A DNA stretch of 64,000 nt, taken from Mucor racemosus. Taxonomy: Eukaryota > Mucoromycota > Mucoromycetes > Mucorales > Mucoraceae. Positions 50,374 through 62,932 of the stretch are shown here, piece by piece. The DNA is taken from the NCBI GenBank assembly GCA_027405735.1, contig JAPEHQ010000003.1:2108001-2172000 (forward strand), read 5' to 3'. Below the pieces are notes generated by a model, which did not search any database, was not told the origin of the DNA, and saw only the letters and a list, made by a program, of their open reading frames with translations. Every line of letters starts with the position of its first letter. Position 1 is the stretch's first letter. The translations under genes and the position numbers were made by a program.

Positions 50374-52008
50374 TTACGATTGTAATGAGGCTGTAGTAGC
50401 AGCAATCTTCTCAGCCATCATTGCAACAATGGCTGCTCCAACAATACGAGAATGCTTGACTACACCTACAGAAAGCTTACCAGCAATTTGCTCGGGGATC
50501 AAGTCTTTAATAGTTTTACATACACGAGGATGGAATGAAGGGTAGTCCTCGTATATACTACCACTAATGGCTAGATATTATAATAGATTCATGAGCATGA
50601 AATAAATAAACCAGGACTTTTATAATAAATAACTTACAAATGGCATATCCCTCTTCTGTCATACCAATACCCTTTGCATCCATATGTTGTACAATAGCAG
50701 CAATGGAAGCTCCAACCAAAACAGCAGCACGGGTGCCTACTAATTCGCAGACTTTTTTTACAACTTCACGATCGCCGACTGTAGTTTTAGATAAATCCAA
50801 CATGTCTTCTAGTACAATACGAGTATCTTCAAGTGTATCCGAGTCATCAGCCTCACATACATACATATAACTAGTATCGAAACTATGTGCTGTATTTAAT
50901 GTTTCTGATGATTCACCACCAAATAAAATATCTCGATCAACGAGATATATCAAAATATTTCTCACAAGTTCGCCGAGGAAAATACCTGTTGTCATCTTTT
51001 CGAATACATGAAACTGTGGGTTAATGGACTCACGAGCTAACTTTCTATCAAACCATGTACAAGGCAATGTACGTCGTGAAGAACCGAAATTACACCACTC
51101 TGTATTCATAATCATATTTGTATTCCTTGTAACACTTTGGTCTCTTAACTTTGTTACATTTCTCACTGGTTCGTAGTAAGCACAATTTGTTCCAAGACTA
51201 TGAACAATGCCTATACGAGTGGTTGGATGTTGATAGGCATGAGCGAGTAATGTACATACTGAGTCTGATTTATGCAACAAAAAAAAAAAAAAAATTAGTA
51301 ACCTAGCAACGAAATCAGGGGTAAATTTATATAAACCATTGGCAGTTGCTACAATCTTGATCGGTAAACCCTTTAATCTAATACGTTCATGCATTAATTC
51401 TACAATATCAACACCAACACCATTTGGATAACTAAGTCCATAGCCTAATGATAGAATGCGACCTGTATCTAACCTCGTCTGTTTAATCGCAAATCCAAAC
51501 GATACAGCCATGGGGTATACAAATAAATCTTGTGTACCCACTCGCATTAAAAAATCAGATATACATTCAACTACATAATCGATCAAAACCGCAAAATCAT
51601 CTCCACTAGCTAAATCTTGAGGAATTTTATACTGATATTGATTGATGGCTAATTTTCCCGAATCACCTTTTAATTTAACTTGACAAGCATAAATGTCCAT
51701 GCCAGCAATTTCCAATGCCAAGTAAGTTCCTTTTTCATCACCTGTTGGGTAACCTATATAAAAAATGTGAATAACACTCTTTTTTGACAATAGTTTCCTT
51801 TACCAGTAACATAGGTTGGAATCATATTTAAATCACTAGACCTATCATCAGCCAAGCCTGCTACTAATTCTCGTTGAAATGAATCGACTACTTTTAATAA
51901 TGTTGACTTGTCTAAACAAAATAATTGCTCCAATTCTTTAACAGCATCAATTTGACCTTGATTACCGTGGCGAAGTTCACCCAATGGAACTGACTGACGT
52001 TGGCTCAT
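50374..52008 (-). CDS. atypical hexokinase-like protein
   Basis: Four exons: 51804-52008, 51337-51753, 50638-51264, 50374-50570; 481 residues, colinear with fungal hexokinases. Family landmarks are VDSFQRELVAGL, MIPTYVTGYPTGDEKGTYLAL, the catalytic Asp D208 (ATAND, restored only when intron 2 is removed), SLGTNCAYYEPV, NTEWCNFG and FEKMTTGIFLGELVRNIL. Key binding motifs are changed. The phosphate-1 motif D-L-G-G-T-N reads E83-I-A-G-M-D88. The glucose-loop F-S-F-P reads F154-G-F-A. W-T-K-G-F reads L171-G-Y-G-L175. The ATP-loop D-G-S reads S-G-S (ISISGSIYEDYP). Aspergillus XprF and HxkC are known atypical hexokinases with lost catalytic residues and regulatory roles. By analogy this is likely non-catalytic or very poor, but it keeps the putative catalytic Asp. 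Confidence 0.87.
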
Positions 52009-52282
52009 GATTTTTATGGGAATTTAAAAAAGAGAAGTAAGAAGAAGAAAGAGAAAAAGAGAAACTAAAAGCTTCCTTTGCCTTTCCTTTTAAATTTTTT
52101 TATTGGGCAACGGAATTTGGCGGGATTCTCGCTTTGTAAATCAACCCCTCGCCATCTGTGGTAATACAAACAAAGAAGAAATACGCAGAAAAAGGTAATA
52201 TAAAAAATGGAGAGTCTGTGTGTGTGAAGTGAGGGAGAAAAGGAGCATCGACTGCTTTAATAATATATGTACTTGGGAATAT

Positions 52283-53150
52283 TTAATAGTCTCCTTCAAA
52301 TGGTTCGAGGTACCATTGTTGGAGGTCATTTTCCTCTTCTTTACGGTAAACAACAGTAACCTCAGATCCATCATTCTCCTGTACATTTCAATCAATTTAA
52401 TTGTATGTTTCATACATTATAAATTACACTATTTTACCTTGGTATCTAATACAAGTCTAGGATCAGCTACTGCATAAATAAAACCATCACGAATCCCCCA
52501 TCTTTGATTATGAGCCCTAAACATTTTTTTTTTTTTTTTTAAAAAAAAAAAGGTTAATTTTCACATCAATATCAGGTTCATAAATCAGGGCTTACATGGT
52601 TTTTTTGCGGCCATATTGTAATACTCTCTTGTCAGACCTCAAATCACCTTTTTATTATTATTATTATTAAGCATGTGAAGGCATATTTTTTCTCTAATTT
52701 AACATTTACCTCCTTCAATGTCCATAACTATAATAAAAATCATAAGTTTCTATTTTCTTGAAATTCTATTCTTATTTTTCCTTACCAAATGAAGTCTTTT
52801 TAGAGACCAAATAACCTTGTTCAAATGTCCACAACTAAAAAATGGAAAGATTATTATGTATATAAAACACTTGCTTTATTCATTTCATACTTGATCATCC
52901 AAATCGGATTCGTCTTTCTAAGGAAAAGATATTGTTAATCTTTCTCTCTCTCTTTGCCTTACAGCAACATTTCATTTTATTACCTTGGTTCTGATGGCAA
53001 GCCTAGAACCAGCCTATATTAATTTTATATGTTACTTATCGCGCCTTTTTCTTTTCATTTTACAGCGTGTACCTTGTTTTCACCATCGATATCTAAAACC
53101 AATCCTGTTTTTTGAGATTTAAGAAAGAAATAACCTTCGCTTGGAAACAT
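52283..53150 (-). CDS. small intracellular beta-trefoil (ricin-B-lectin-type) protein
   Basis: Eight short exons: 53073-53150, 52984-53013, 52891-52917, 52786-52834, 52710-52727 (18 nt), 52596-52647, 52438-52516, 52283-52378; 142 residues, one trefoil. Three Q-x-W-like repeats mark the three lobes: DDQLWTF, HNQRWGI and LQQWYL. Each follows a LVLDID / FVMDIEG / LVLDTKEN strand, the typical carbohydrate-site region of the lectin fold. There is no signal peptide and no linked enzymatic domain, so it is a cytosolic or nuclear beta-trefoil, not a toxin. Eight exons in 429 coding bases is extreme even for this window. Ligand unknown. Confidence 0.82.
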
Positions 53151-54022
53151 GTTTGATTTGATAAGAAAAAAATTGGTTTTGAAATAAGAAAAAGAAAGGA
53201 AAGAAGAGAAACAGAAAGTTATAGCTTATAAATACAACGTAGGATAGCCAAGTTTATACAGTAGACCGAGAATGAAGTGGTACAAACATCACATCTTATA
53301 CTATACAAAACAGACTACTTTGTTGTCTTTCTTTTTTTTACTAGAATTTCCAACAATGTCGATCCTTTTTATAGACACATTTACGCCATCTTGTTATATG
53401 CATATTATTGTGAATACAAAATTTAATATCTAGTAGTACACACATCAAAAAATGAAGTTTCAGAAACTTTATACATATTTTGTAAGGCGTACACATGTTA
53501 TTCAAGTCGTCGGTACACTAAAATTAGTACTTTTATTATTTGGTACCTGTTGTACAACAAATTAAACTTAGTAAGGCCCATTTTCCATGGATCAGGAAGG
53601 TTTATACAGCAGTATAACATGACATCGTTATGAAAGAAGAAGATGCATTAGAGTTACTGCATTTTCTTAATCAGATCGAAAAAAAAGAAACATTTTTTTT
53701 TTCAAATATATATATATATATATATATACGCATGAATAATTTAGATTGCATGCAAGGCAGGTTAGTTGCCAAAAACAAGCTTTTGCAAATACACCGTCGA
53801 TTGATTATCTTTGAAAGCTTTTTATAATAAATATCGAACCATTTGTGAATTACAGTGTCCAGAAAATCTCTTAATAAAGCGATTTCTCCATTCAGAATAA
53901 TGCTGTATATTAAGGGATCCTACGGGACGAATCTTGAAGAAAAAGCTTAAAATATTGGTATATTTTGTCATCCGATTACTGTTATGAGTAAATTTAGCAT
54001 GTACAAATTGATTTATTATTAC

Positions 54023-54061
<39 letters not shown>

Positions 54062-54074
54062 GCATTTAATGATC
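53151..54074. other. spacer with TA microsatellites
   Basis: Promoter of the beta-trefoil gene and 3' flank of RAD9. (TA)n runs at ~53706-53728 and ~54027-54053. A 65-codon plus-strand frame at 53630 is interrupted by the microsatellite and is not supported. Confidence 0.45.
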
Positions 54075-54933
54075 TCAATGATTATATGAATTATTAGAGT
54101 CATTGATAGGAGAACTACCTTCCGAATCATGTCGAGATTTTCGATGAGTTCTTTGTTCGCGAAGCTGATCTAAAGTTGCAAGTCTCTGGCTTTTTTGAAT
54201 AGATCCTCGACTAGTACTACTGCTACTTACTAAGATCAAATCTTCTGGAGAGCTTTGTGTATCTCGAGGTTGCGCTATTCGACGTTGAACACGTCTACCT
54301 GTGAATAATGGTTCCTCGTCATCGCCCTCTTCCTCCGTGTGAGTCTGATCTGGCTCAGATACTATAGCCACTGTCGAAGGAAGACTATTAGTGGAAACAG
54401 AACTGTTGTTAATGTAATGTGTATTATTGTTAGTAGATGTTGAAGGTTGTGGATTTGGGCGATCATGGTGATCACTTCTTTGTATGTATTGTTGTTGGTG
54501 TTGTTGTCCTGAAGAGTGAGATCTGGATGTAGATGCTGGCGTTGGTGTAGATCGTCTTGGACGTGAGGGAGGAGGCGTATAGTCGAGTTCATGAGTGTCT
54601 ACAAAGCTTACTTCTTCAGGATCATCTTGTGTGTCATATACATGAGGTGGCACTGTTTGAAGCGCCAAATAAGATACCACTTTATTCGTTGATGTGTATG
54701 TATTTAAAAGTGGCCTACAGTTTATATTAGTAAAATTAATAAACTTTGATTGTAACATATACTTACATTCCAGCAGCTTCATATTGAAGATCTAATGTAC
54801 CGCCCAAATACTCGATATATTCAACAAATGATTTAAATTCTTTAAGATTAATGACTAGTTTAGCATCCCTTTTAATATCGTACGTATCGAAATCTGCTTT
54901 ATAAATGAGAAACATTGATTTGACAGGTGGATC

Positions 54934-54964
<31 letters not shown>

Positions 54965-55786
54965 CGTTATTTATACGTTAATGTCAATATATCTTGTACC
55001 AATTATTAAGCATTTTTAATCATACCTGTTGATAAAGTTTTGTTTTCTGGATGTGTTTTTAAAACGAGGCCCCTTTCTGTACAAGTAAACTCAATATCTT
55101 GAGTTTTACTATCAAATCGAACTAGGAAATCCTTTAATAATTGCGGTTGACAAACCAGCCTACTTTCATATTGATTCTTGCAAAACATGACAACTGGATC
55201 TCCATTAGAATACCACAGCGTATTTTTTTTAGTTACTCCATTTCTATACAAAATCTTCATATAGATTCTTGATTCTGTGTGATTTACAGCATTGATATTT
55301 CCTTGAGTTATACTGAGTTGACATTCATTGATTGATTTGTAGCCTGCCATATTCTTTTTAATGATGCTATAAAAGTTCTATATTCAGTCTCGTTAGTTGT
55401 AGTTTGCTTTGGTTGGATGTAAGGACATGCTTTACTTTGTTTGAAACATTGCATCGTAGAATTGTGTCTGGTGATCCTCGTCTTAATAAAGCGTAGTTTC
55501 TGAAAAAGTCTCTAGAAAGATGTACAACGCCTTGACCAGTTCTAGAACTATTCAACGTACTCATAACAAACTACATATTGTTAGATGATGCTTCAGTATT
55601 AACCTAACATGACATACCTGTCCATTGTGTATTTCCAAAGTTACTACTTCGCCCAAAGCTGCCAAAACTTGAAGAGCTCCCGAGAAAACTAAGAAGTATG
55701 TATGAGTTTTTTTTTTCTTTTAGCCATTTCTTTCGAGTAAACCTACTTTTAAATCCTTCAGATGTAATGACCGCTGAAAATTCCAT
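54075..55786 (-). CDS. RAD9: DNA-damage checkpoint clamp subunit Rad9
   Basis: Six exons: 55747-55786, 55618-55688, 55436-55570, 55026-55377, 54767-54935, 54075-54714; 468 residues. The N-terminal PCNA-like half reads MEFSAVITSEGFKIFSGALQ, ...FVMSTLNSSRTGQGVVHLSRDFF (the family's VNSSRSAY..F block), LRCNVSNKNFYSIIK. The second half has ADFDTYDIKRDAKLVINLKEFKSFVEYIE and GTLDLQYEAAGMPLLN (human: CLKEFRGLLSFAE...DAPGRPAIF). The last ~200 residues are a disordered Ser/Thr/Gln tail with candidate TQ/SQ kinase sites (DTQDD, DTQSS, KSQ) and acidic Ser patches, as in Rad9 of other eukaryotes. Rad9 forms the 9-1-1 ring with Rad1 and Hus1 and recruits TopBP1-type mediators. Intron 4 contains a ~30-nt homopolymer directly before its acceptor. 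Confidence 0.9.
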
Positions 55787-56069
55787 CAAGATTTGTATAA
55801 AAAAATACTTGTTGGTCTTTGTTGAAGGAAAGTTTTAAGTATTTGAAGAGCTTTTGAACCCAGTTAGTCAAACGCGCGATTTCTTTTGGCGGAGGCAATG
55901 AAAAGCATTTTTCATTATATCAGGCTGCAAGCCAAATATACTATATACAGTATAAGAGCGTGCTGCCTATTTTGCAGCTAATCCCACACAATATAAGTTT
56001 TGATTTATACATATTCTGGATATCACAGAAAATATACGAACTGGTCTATTCCTAGATTTATTTAAAAAC
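55787..56069. other. RAD9 promoter flank
   Basis: No gene. Contains an MluI-like GC-rich patch (caaacgcgcgatttc, ~55869) shortly upstream of RAD9. CGCG elements resembling MCB boxes are common before S-phase and DNA-repair genes; this single site is only suggestive. Confidence 0.3.
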
Positions 56070-56172
56070 AGGTAAAATTTACTGTTTTTCTTTGAAAACT
56101 GGGTCTCACTTTTTATCCCTGCTCTATTTTATTTTTCACTAAATAACACCAAGAAAAAACTATATGTCAATG
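56070..56172 (-). repeat. repeat family A, truncated copy 5
   Basis: About 100 bp matching the 3' end of family A in reverse (gaaaactgggtctcac, ctaaataacaccaagaaa, tatgtcaatgta). It is cut off exactly where repeat B copy 2 starts, so B or a rearrangement truncated it. Confidence 0.65.
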
Positions 56173-58869
56173 TATAAAGCAAAGCTTACTTTTGAATGAA
56201 AATACTAATTATTCTAATTAACATCAATAGGTTCAAAAAGCATAGTTAAGTGCAATCATTGCTACTAAATTGCATAATTTGATATGCAGAAAACTCTTGA
56301 AGCATTCATTTTTTTTTTTTTTTTTTTTTTTGGCAGTGCTACAAATCATCGTTTAATATGACTGAATATTAATGAATCAGAGAAAATACAACTGGTAAAA
56401 AAAACTGATACTCAATGTAAAACGAGGTCAAGATTGATAAAAGGCGCATTCATTGTGTGGTGGGAATCGCGACATTTTGATGGATAGAAATTACAGGACC
56501 AAGATGTTGTGTTTGCTTCAGGATTTTCAAAAGGGTTTAAAAGCATTCTTCATTAAACTCAACTAGATGTTGAATACTCACCATATGCGATTAGTATCAT
56601 TTTGTCTTTTATTTAATTGCTGTATTATTAAAAATCAAGCTTTGCATAGCTTATAAAAATGACAGTAGGATGTTTCTGATTTTAGATTGACATTTATCAT
56701 AAGGCGGGCTGATGATACGTTTGATACTACTGTAGACGGAACCAGTCAATTTATTTATCGAATTTGAATGTAAATCACTTCTACCGTATTAATTATCAAG
56801 TAAGACTATATTATCATCAAATAAAATACCACACCATATTAACATATACAAAGATTTACATTAATAAGCTTGAATCAAGTGGGTACATCATCGTAAATTC
56901 TTGAAAAAGTTCTCAAGTATTATAAAATCACTTATTTTTAAGACTGACAAGGCTTGTAAGCGGAATATTAATTTAGAAAATTATTTTTGTCCAGATCATC
57001 AATTTTGACATTTTTTAATTTTTTTTTTTTTGGTTTTGCAAATGTAGAGTTAATTATACTACCAATTATAAAAACAAAAAATATACACATATGCAGAATT
57101 TAGCGCTCTATTTGCTCTATAAAAAATAATGAACATTTTTATTGCAAAATATAACATGAAAATCCTTTAATCAAAAAACCGTTTTTGGGCCAAAAATGCA
57201 AATTTTCATTACTTAACATTTAATATTAAGCTTTTATAAAATGTGTATTACTCATGGTTACAATTTTCTCTCACAATGTAGTATATTTAAACGTTGATTT
57301 TGATATCAAAACTTGATTTTTCTATTTTTTGATCAAAATCATGAGTGTTGGTAAGGATGAAATGAGCGCCGAAAATGTCCGCTACAAAAACTAAATTTTC
57401 AGACCGTATGTGCTTAGATATAAAAAAAGTTAAAAAAAAAAAAGAAACGCTTTTTTATTTAAAACTTAGATATACCATAATATAAGATACTTAGCTGTTC
57501 AATCTTGCTATGCTCAATTACGGCGTTGCTCTACGAGCTCGCCTTTGCAATTTTTTAATGAATGTATGATATGACAACAGATGATTTTTCTGATAGAAAA
57601 ATGTATGTTTCTATGATGACAGCAGATATTGTCTATTTTGTTTAGTCTATGATCCATTCGCTGTAGGAATGCTGCTTTTATATTGTATGAAATGTGCAAT
57701 TTGGCAGGGTTTTAAATGCGCTACATAATGTAAAGTCTTGAAAATCCTTTTATACGTGTGTTGTTTCTCTCTTTTTGTTTTCATATTCTAAGGATATTAT
57801 TCACCGTTTGATAAGGCATATCAGACTATCAAGCTGACATTCTTTTCTGTTATCTAAATACACATTCTAACATGAGGGACTAATGTTTTCAATATAGGTA
57901 GCAGCCGTTATATTAGAGACTGATATTTTTATTTAACCGCACTATAAAATCAAATATCATTATTTACTGCTGTATTGTTGTACGTATTTCGTAAATACCA
58001 GATCAAATCGAAGGCAACATGATATTTATATCTACTCAATGAAAAGCTAGAACTGGCTACAAACCCACGAAATGTTCCAGAAAAATGATAAAATTTCAAA
58101 TGATATAGAAACAAAAAAAAAAAATCTAAAAATATTTTGTCTGATAACCATAATAGTTTCGATCGTAGCTACTGTATACTTGAAAACAAATCTTTTTACA
58201 GCTGACAATCGTAAACTAAAATAGTAAGCTTAAAGAAGATTAATTTGTTTAAATTTTATGTGTGACAAAGTAACATACTTTAATCTTAGATTTGGCTTGC
58301 ATATAAATTTAAGCGGTAAGTGTTATTTAAGTTTATACTCGAGCAAAAACCATTGTTGCTGTAAACATTATAGCTATAAACATATTTACAAATGATGATA
58401 ATCATAAATATATTGGTTCTTGCATGTATTGTTCTACATCAACAACTCATTGAATTGTATTGCCTATAATCTATATTAGTAGTAAGAACAGAAGTAATTT
58501 GAAAACCCATTCCAGTAGAAAATGCAATGGAATTTTGAGAACGGCACGATGGTCATGTACAGACCAATTTGCGCCCTTACGATCAGCTCATTATGCTCAT
58601 AGTCAAATTTTATTATTATGCACAAATAGGGATAATGATATGCTTGTGGACAATTTCATTATTATGCACATGTGGGATGAATGTCATCCACACGGTCAGA
58701 ATCTATAACCCTGCACATACAGACTTAACGTTGTGCTCGTCTGCCGTTTCTTTTGTTGTGCCCATGTGCATCTTGGTATCTTTTTAACTATATTTAGTGG
58801 GCACAACAGCTCAGGCTATAGTGTGCAGAGTGCAGCCCACCTCAGCACAATAAAATAATCTTGTGCACC
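56171..58869 (+). repeat. repeat family B, copy 2 (~2.7 kb)
   Basis: Direct-orientation paralogue of 16804-19643, with the same start (tgtataaagcaaagc) and the same right end (gcacaacagctcaggctatag). It lacks the ~140-bp WD40-like segment of copy 1 at ~56770 and has scattered small indels. No intact open frame. Confidence 0.8.
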
Positions 58870-58919
58870 ACACGTCGGCCTTAATGATGTGTTTTTTAAG
58901 GTCATTTTACACACTAATT

Positions 58920-59250
58920 TAGCGAGATAATCAGCCTAAAAGCCAAAAATGCAAAATATTGGGACAATTTTGTGAGCAACTGTACGAAGAGCATATCTTG
59001 TTTTCGTTAACTAAAAGCAGCTGTTTTTGAAGGACTTTTGGACACGTTTTTGAAAAAAAAAAGCCCTTTCTTCTGCTTGAAAGTAATTTAGTAATTGGAA
59101 AAATGCTTGAAATCAATGAATATTATGATCCAAATGGGTTGTAAGTTTCAAAATGTATACTAGTAGAGCTGTAACAGTATTCAGCGATTTAATTTTAGGA
59201 TTCTATTGATTTGCTGGGTAATCATAGAAATCAAGCGCCCAGTTTTTCTA
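58920..59250 (-). repeat. repeat family C, copy (reverse)
   Basis: Matches the reverse strand of ~14.36-14.65 kb (aagcagctgtttttgaagg, ggaaaaatgcttgaaatcaatg, gttgtaagtttcaaaatgtat). It is not followed by family A, so it is a fragment of the composite. Confidence 0.65.
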
Positions 59251-60510
59251 GTAGATTTTATGACTCGGAAGAAGATCATTTTAGAATTAGAAATAGTGCT
59301 AAAACAATCAAAATCAGTATACTGTATATGGCAACGACAATTACCGAAATTAATAAATAAACATCCTGTTTATGCATAATCAAAGTTGCAGCACACTGTG
59401 CTTTACTCTTTACATTTATTTTTTTAAAAAAATTCAGATTTCAAATATTAATTTAAGGAACTGTAAGCAAATGAATACTAGAAAAATACCAGAAACTGGA
59501 AAACCTTTGTTCCCTAAATGAATCGACCTGCAAATAATTTACAGGAAATAGTCAAACACATTTTACGCCACTTTATCTACTAGATGATTTTTAAATCTTC
59601 AAAAAATATCAATTTTTCATGGAGTTATTGATAAATGAAGGTTTCATAAAAGATAACTAACTTAAATCCAAAGCTGTGGTGCACAAAAAATCTGTATCTA
59701 TGAAACAATTTGAGAGCAAATTTTTTTATTTGAAATCATAAATCGATTTAGAATTGGGTGGGCTACAAGAAACATTTAGTAGACAGGTGACGGTAACTAT
59801 ACAGTTTTTTGTCAAACGTTGGAAACATTTCCTAATTTCCAGTATTTTGCACATTTACAGCTTAAAAATAGACTACAGCTTAAAGCGTGCAATTTCATTT
59901 AAAGTCCGAGAGTGTTGATTTTTGAAACAAGGCATTAAATTTTTTTTCGAGATTTTGATAGAACCATATGATTGGCCGATTTATAGCCCAGCAAAAATGG
60001 ACGCTCTTTCAAATTCCAAGCAATATTAGTGGCTCCCGTCATTTGAACCATTTTGTGAGGATGTTTTTCGATGGTATATCTATCATTACTCCATGAAAAA
60101 TGCAGCTACAATTAAGGAAAAAGGTGAAAATGAAAACGGCGAATGTTGCACACATTGCAGTACCAAAAAAATTAGAAATGCAAATGTTTTAATGTTTCGT
60201 TTTGGAGTGATTAAAATCATTAATCATTTAGTCAATTTTTATAAATCTGGAGATAATGCATCATTGCTCGATTAAAATTGTAGCTAGAATCCAGTAAAAT
60301 AATGGAAATAAACAAAGTAATGCTGCAAATTCTGTATTTTTTAAAATGAAGACCTACAAGAGTCTTCGTATTTCAATTTTTATTTAATGAAAATGATCAG
60401 TCATCTAGCTTACTTTTAAAGATTTCTATATGATGTATTGTTACTCCATCAAAAATACGCTTACAATACAGCAAAATAATGCAAATAAAGCAGCAAATTT
60501 GCATAGAATT
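59251..60510. other. AT-rich spacer in third repeat island
   Basis: No gene. Segments at ~60070-60115 and ~60430-60475 resemble each other (tactccat-aaaaat-c-ct), as do ~60283-60325 and ~60466-60505, suggesting a diverged ~360-bp tandem duplication. Confidence 0.35.
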
Positions 60511-60581
60511 GAGGCATTATAAAATACAGCTTGAAAAAGACATAATGCTGTTTACTGGAACTTTGCGAATGACCAATTATT
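60511..60581 (+). repeat. repeat family E, copy 1
   Basis: About 70 bp (gaggcattataaaatacagc, then ttgaaaaagacataatgctg, then gaatgaccaat) that recurs inverted at 63930-64000. Only this end of the repeat is seen because the partner is cut by the window edge. Confidence 0.6.
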
Positions 60582-62807
60582 TGACAAATTTGGCGTCTCT
60601 GGCTATTGTAAATGTAAAACGCTTTTACCGGGTTTTTAAATGTAACGTAACTACTTTTCCAATATGCATTTTTAATGCAGTTTATAATAATGGTTTGTAA
60701 AATATATGTAATTGGTAGAGATATGAATAAATCAAAAGTAAAGACTCTTCGATTTTTTAGCATTATACGATGTGGCGAGGGCAATTTCCGAATAAAAATT
60801 AAAAAGGTAAATGGATACATGACGATGGTGGCATTTGGATTATATTTTTTTTTGCTAGTACATATTTTTTAGAGAAAGTTTCCCAATTAAGTAAAATCTG
60901 CTGCACCATTTTTGGTTGTCATTAAATAGAGCTGGATGAAAAAGATATATTATAATTTTGTTTGTACTGAATTCTGCTGACCCTCAATGAACGTTTTGCT
61001 CTGTATAATTATATTGAGTCGTGATGCTAGATCGTTAGACTGCATCTGGAGATGTAATGTCTAAAGATTATTTGTGTATTTAGATCCTTAAGTCTAGATC
61101 TTTTAGATTTGAGTTAATAATATCAGTTCAAGATTGGCATATAATAGTGATGCAGTATTCATTTATTCTAAAGGCTTATTTGGGCATATAAATGACTATT
61201 GATTGATACTTTGGTTTTGTATGACGGACAACAAAGAATGTTTTATGTATATCGATATTTTTTGTTGAACGTATCTACTTTGAAAAACGGCTTATTTAGC
61301 TATATACATGGAGTGACAAGTTGTCATGTGGCCCATTAACTTTGTCTTGTATTTGCTTGTTGCTGTTATTAACTGTAAGGGGAGATTGATGGCTCAATAT
61401 ATATTTACATTCAGGCTCCCTAGCGTTTTTTTTAAAGTGATTGTTGTATTCCACCTAGTATCATACGTTATCACCTTCCACAGTATCAATACATCTTACA
61501 ATCTATTGACTACGACATGCATTGAAGTGCAAAGCTCGATATCGGATATAAAAAGCTCCTAGAGTACTAAATTTAATTCAGTAACTATCAAAAACGCTTG
61601 GACCTCAATTATGACACCATAATACTATTTCATCCCAGCGGTCAATTAATCAAGTAGCTATCAAATCAACATCCAACAAGCACATTTAGTGCAGCATTAA
61701 AACAAGGCAACTCACAGCAGGCTCTGCAAGGATGGTTAAATTATGATTGATTCATTTCAATCCATAAATTACTATCAAACAGATCTAATGGTTCAATAGT
61801 GCCTTAAATTACATCTCAGGATCACAATGTCAAATCAATATAAAAGGCCATACTTCTATATCTAAATAAACAATATCTTGTTTTTATTATACAGGTAAAG
61901 AACTGATTTATTACTCATTTTCTTTTAATTGTATTCTTTTTTAAGTGTTATTTATCAAACCTGAAAATATACGATAGTGATCAGTTAGTTTAAAGAAATA
62001 AGAGCGAGGGACTATTTTAACATCGTTGATTGATTTACGTACCATATATATTATAACATTATAAAAATTCAGAATTAACAACAATGCCTTTTATTATATT
62101 GAAATTGTAAATGAAAATTTCTTTTTTTAAATAATAAAAATGATTGTTTTGTGATGCTTATTATTTAGTTTTTTGTTATTTGTTATAAATTTTTGCTTAG
62201 GATCACGTTATTGTTGCCACCATGAAGTATACTGTATAAATCCAGGAGAGTCGATAAAAATTTATAATCTTAGCGTGCGTAATGTGCACATTGTACTATG
62301 AAAAATTCAACGCATATGATTGCATCGATTCAACTCATACTTTCATGCATAATAAAAATTATGTACGCTAAATTTGTGTCTAATACGTCTTACCACCCTA
62401 GTGTCTTTTGTATTTTGATAAATTGCTTGAATGGTGTGATGCTGCATTTATCATAACATTCTATATCGCTTTATATAAAGATATTTATATTTCCCCTTCT
62501 TGTGTAATAGAATATACACATTAGAATATATTTTTGACAAGCATCTGGATGATATCCATTATTACATTATATAGTAGAAAATAATGTAGTACAGTAAAAT
62601 AATATAAAGTTAATCAACCAGGAAGAGAAGGTGTATGATAAAAAAACTCTCAATGAAAAGTTGGTAAATCCATATAATTGGTAAATAAAAAGCCTACAAC
62701 AGCTTTTTTCTTGACTTGAATTATTATAAAAAATAAACTATAATAGAGCCATATTGATATATAGCTATTATGATATAGCTACAAAGTGAAATACGTTTTG
62801 TTATAAA
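60582..62807. other. AT-rich spacer
   Basis: No gene, RNA gene or repeat family member recognised; short open frames only. Confidence 0.4.
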
Positions 62808-62932
62808 GCAAAAATCTCTTAATTCTCTTAATTGTGCCATATTAACACGAAATTCAAAAAAATAAGCAGTAAATTTTTCTTATTTTCCTTAACAAGGCAC
62901 AATTAAGAGAATTAAGATTTTTTTTTCATAGT
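62808..62932 (-). mobile_element. MITE-like element, family D copy 2
   Basis: Inverted arms AAAAATCTCTTAATTCTCTT...AATTGTGCC and its complement at 62897-62929 enclose an internal segment that matches the reverse complement of the 14.2 kb copy (gaaattcaaaaa, ataagcagt, ttttcttatttt). The outer TTAGCACTAC ends seen in copy 1 are not preserved. Confidence 0.7.

Noticed and set aside
51265..51336. Apparent loss of the hexokinase catalytic Asp (reading ATANGLYKF)
   Set aside because: That reading includes an intron that happens to be open. Splicing GTTTAT...AATCAG gives ATANDSVCTLL and restores the Asp at the expected position.
52283..53150. Toxin gene because of the ricin-B-type fold
   Set aside because: Only a single leaderless beta-trefoil is encoded; there is no catalytic toxin chain or secretion signal.
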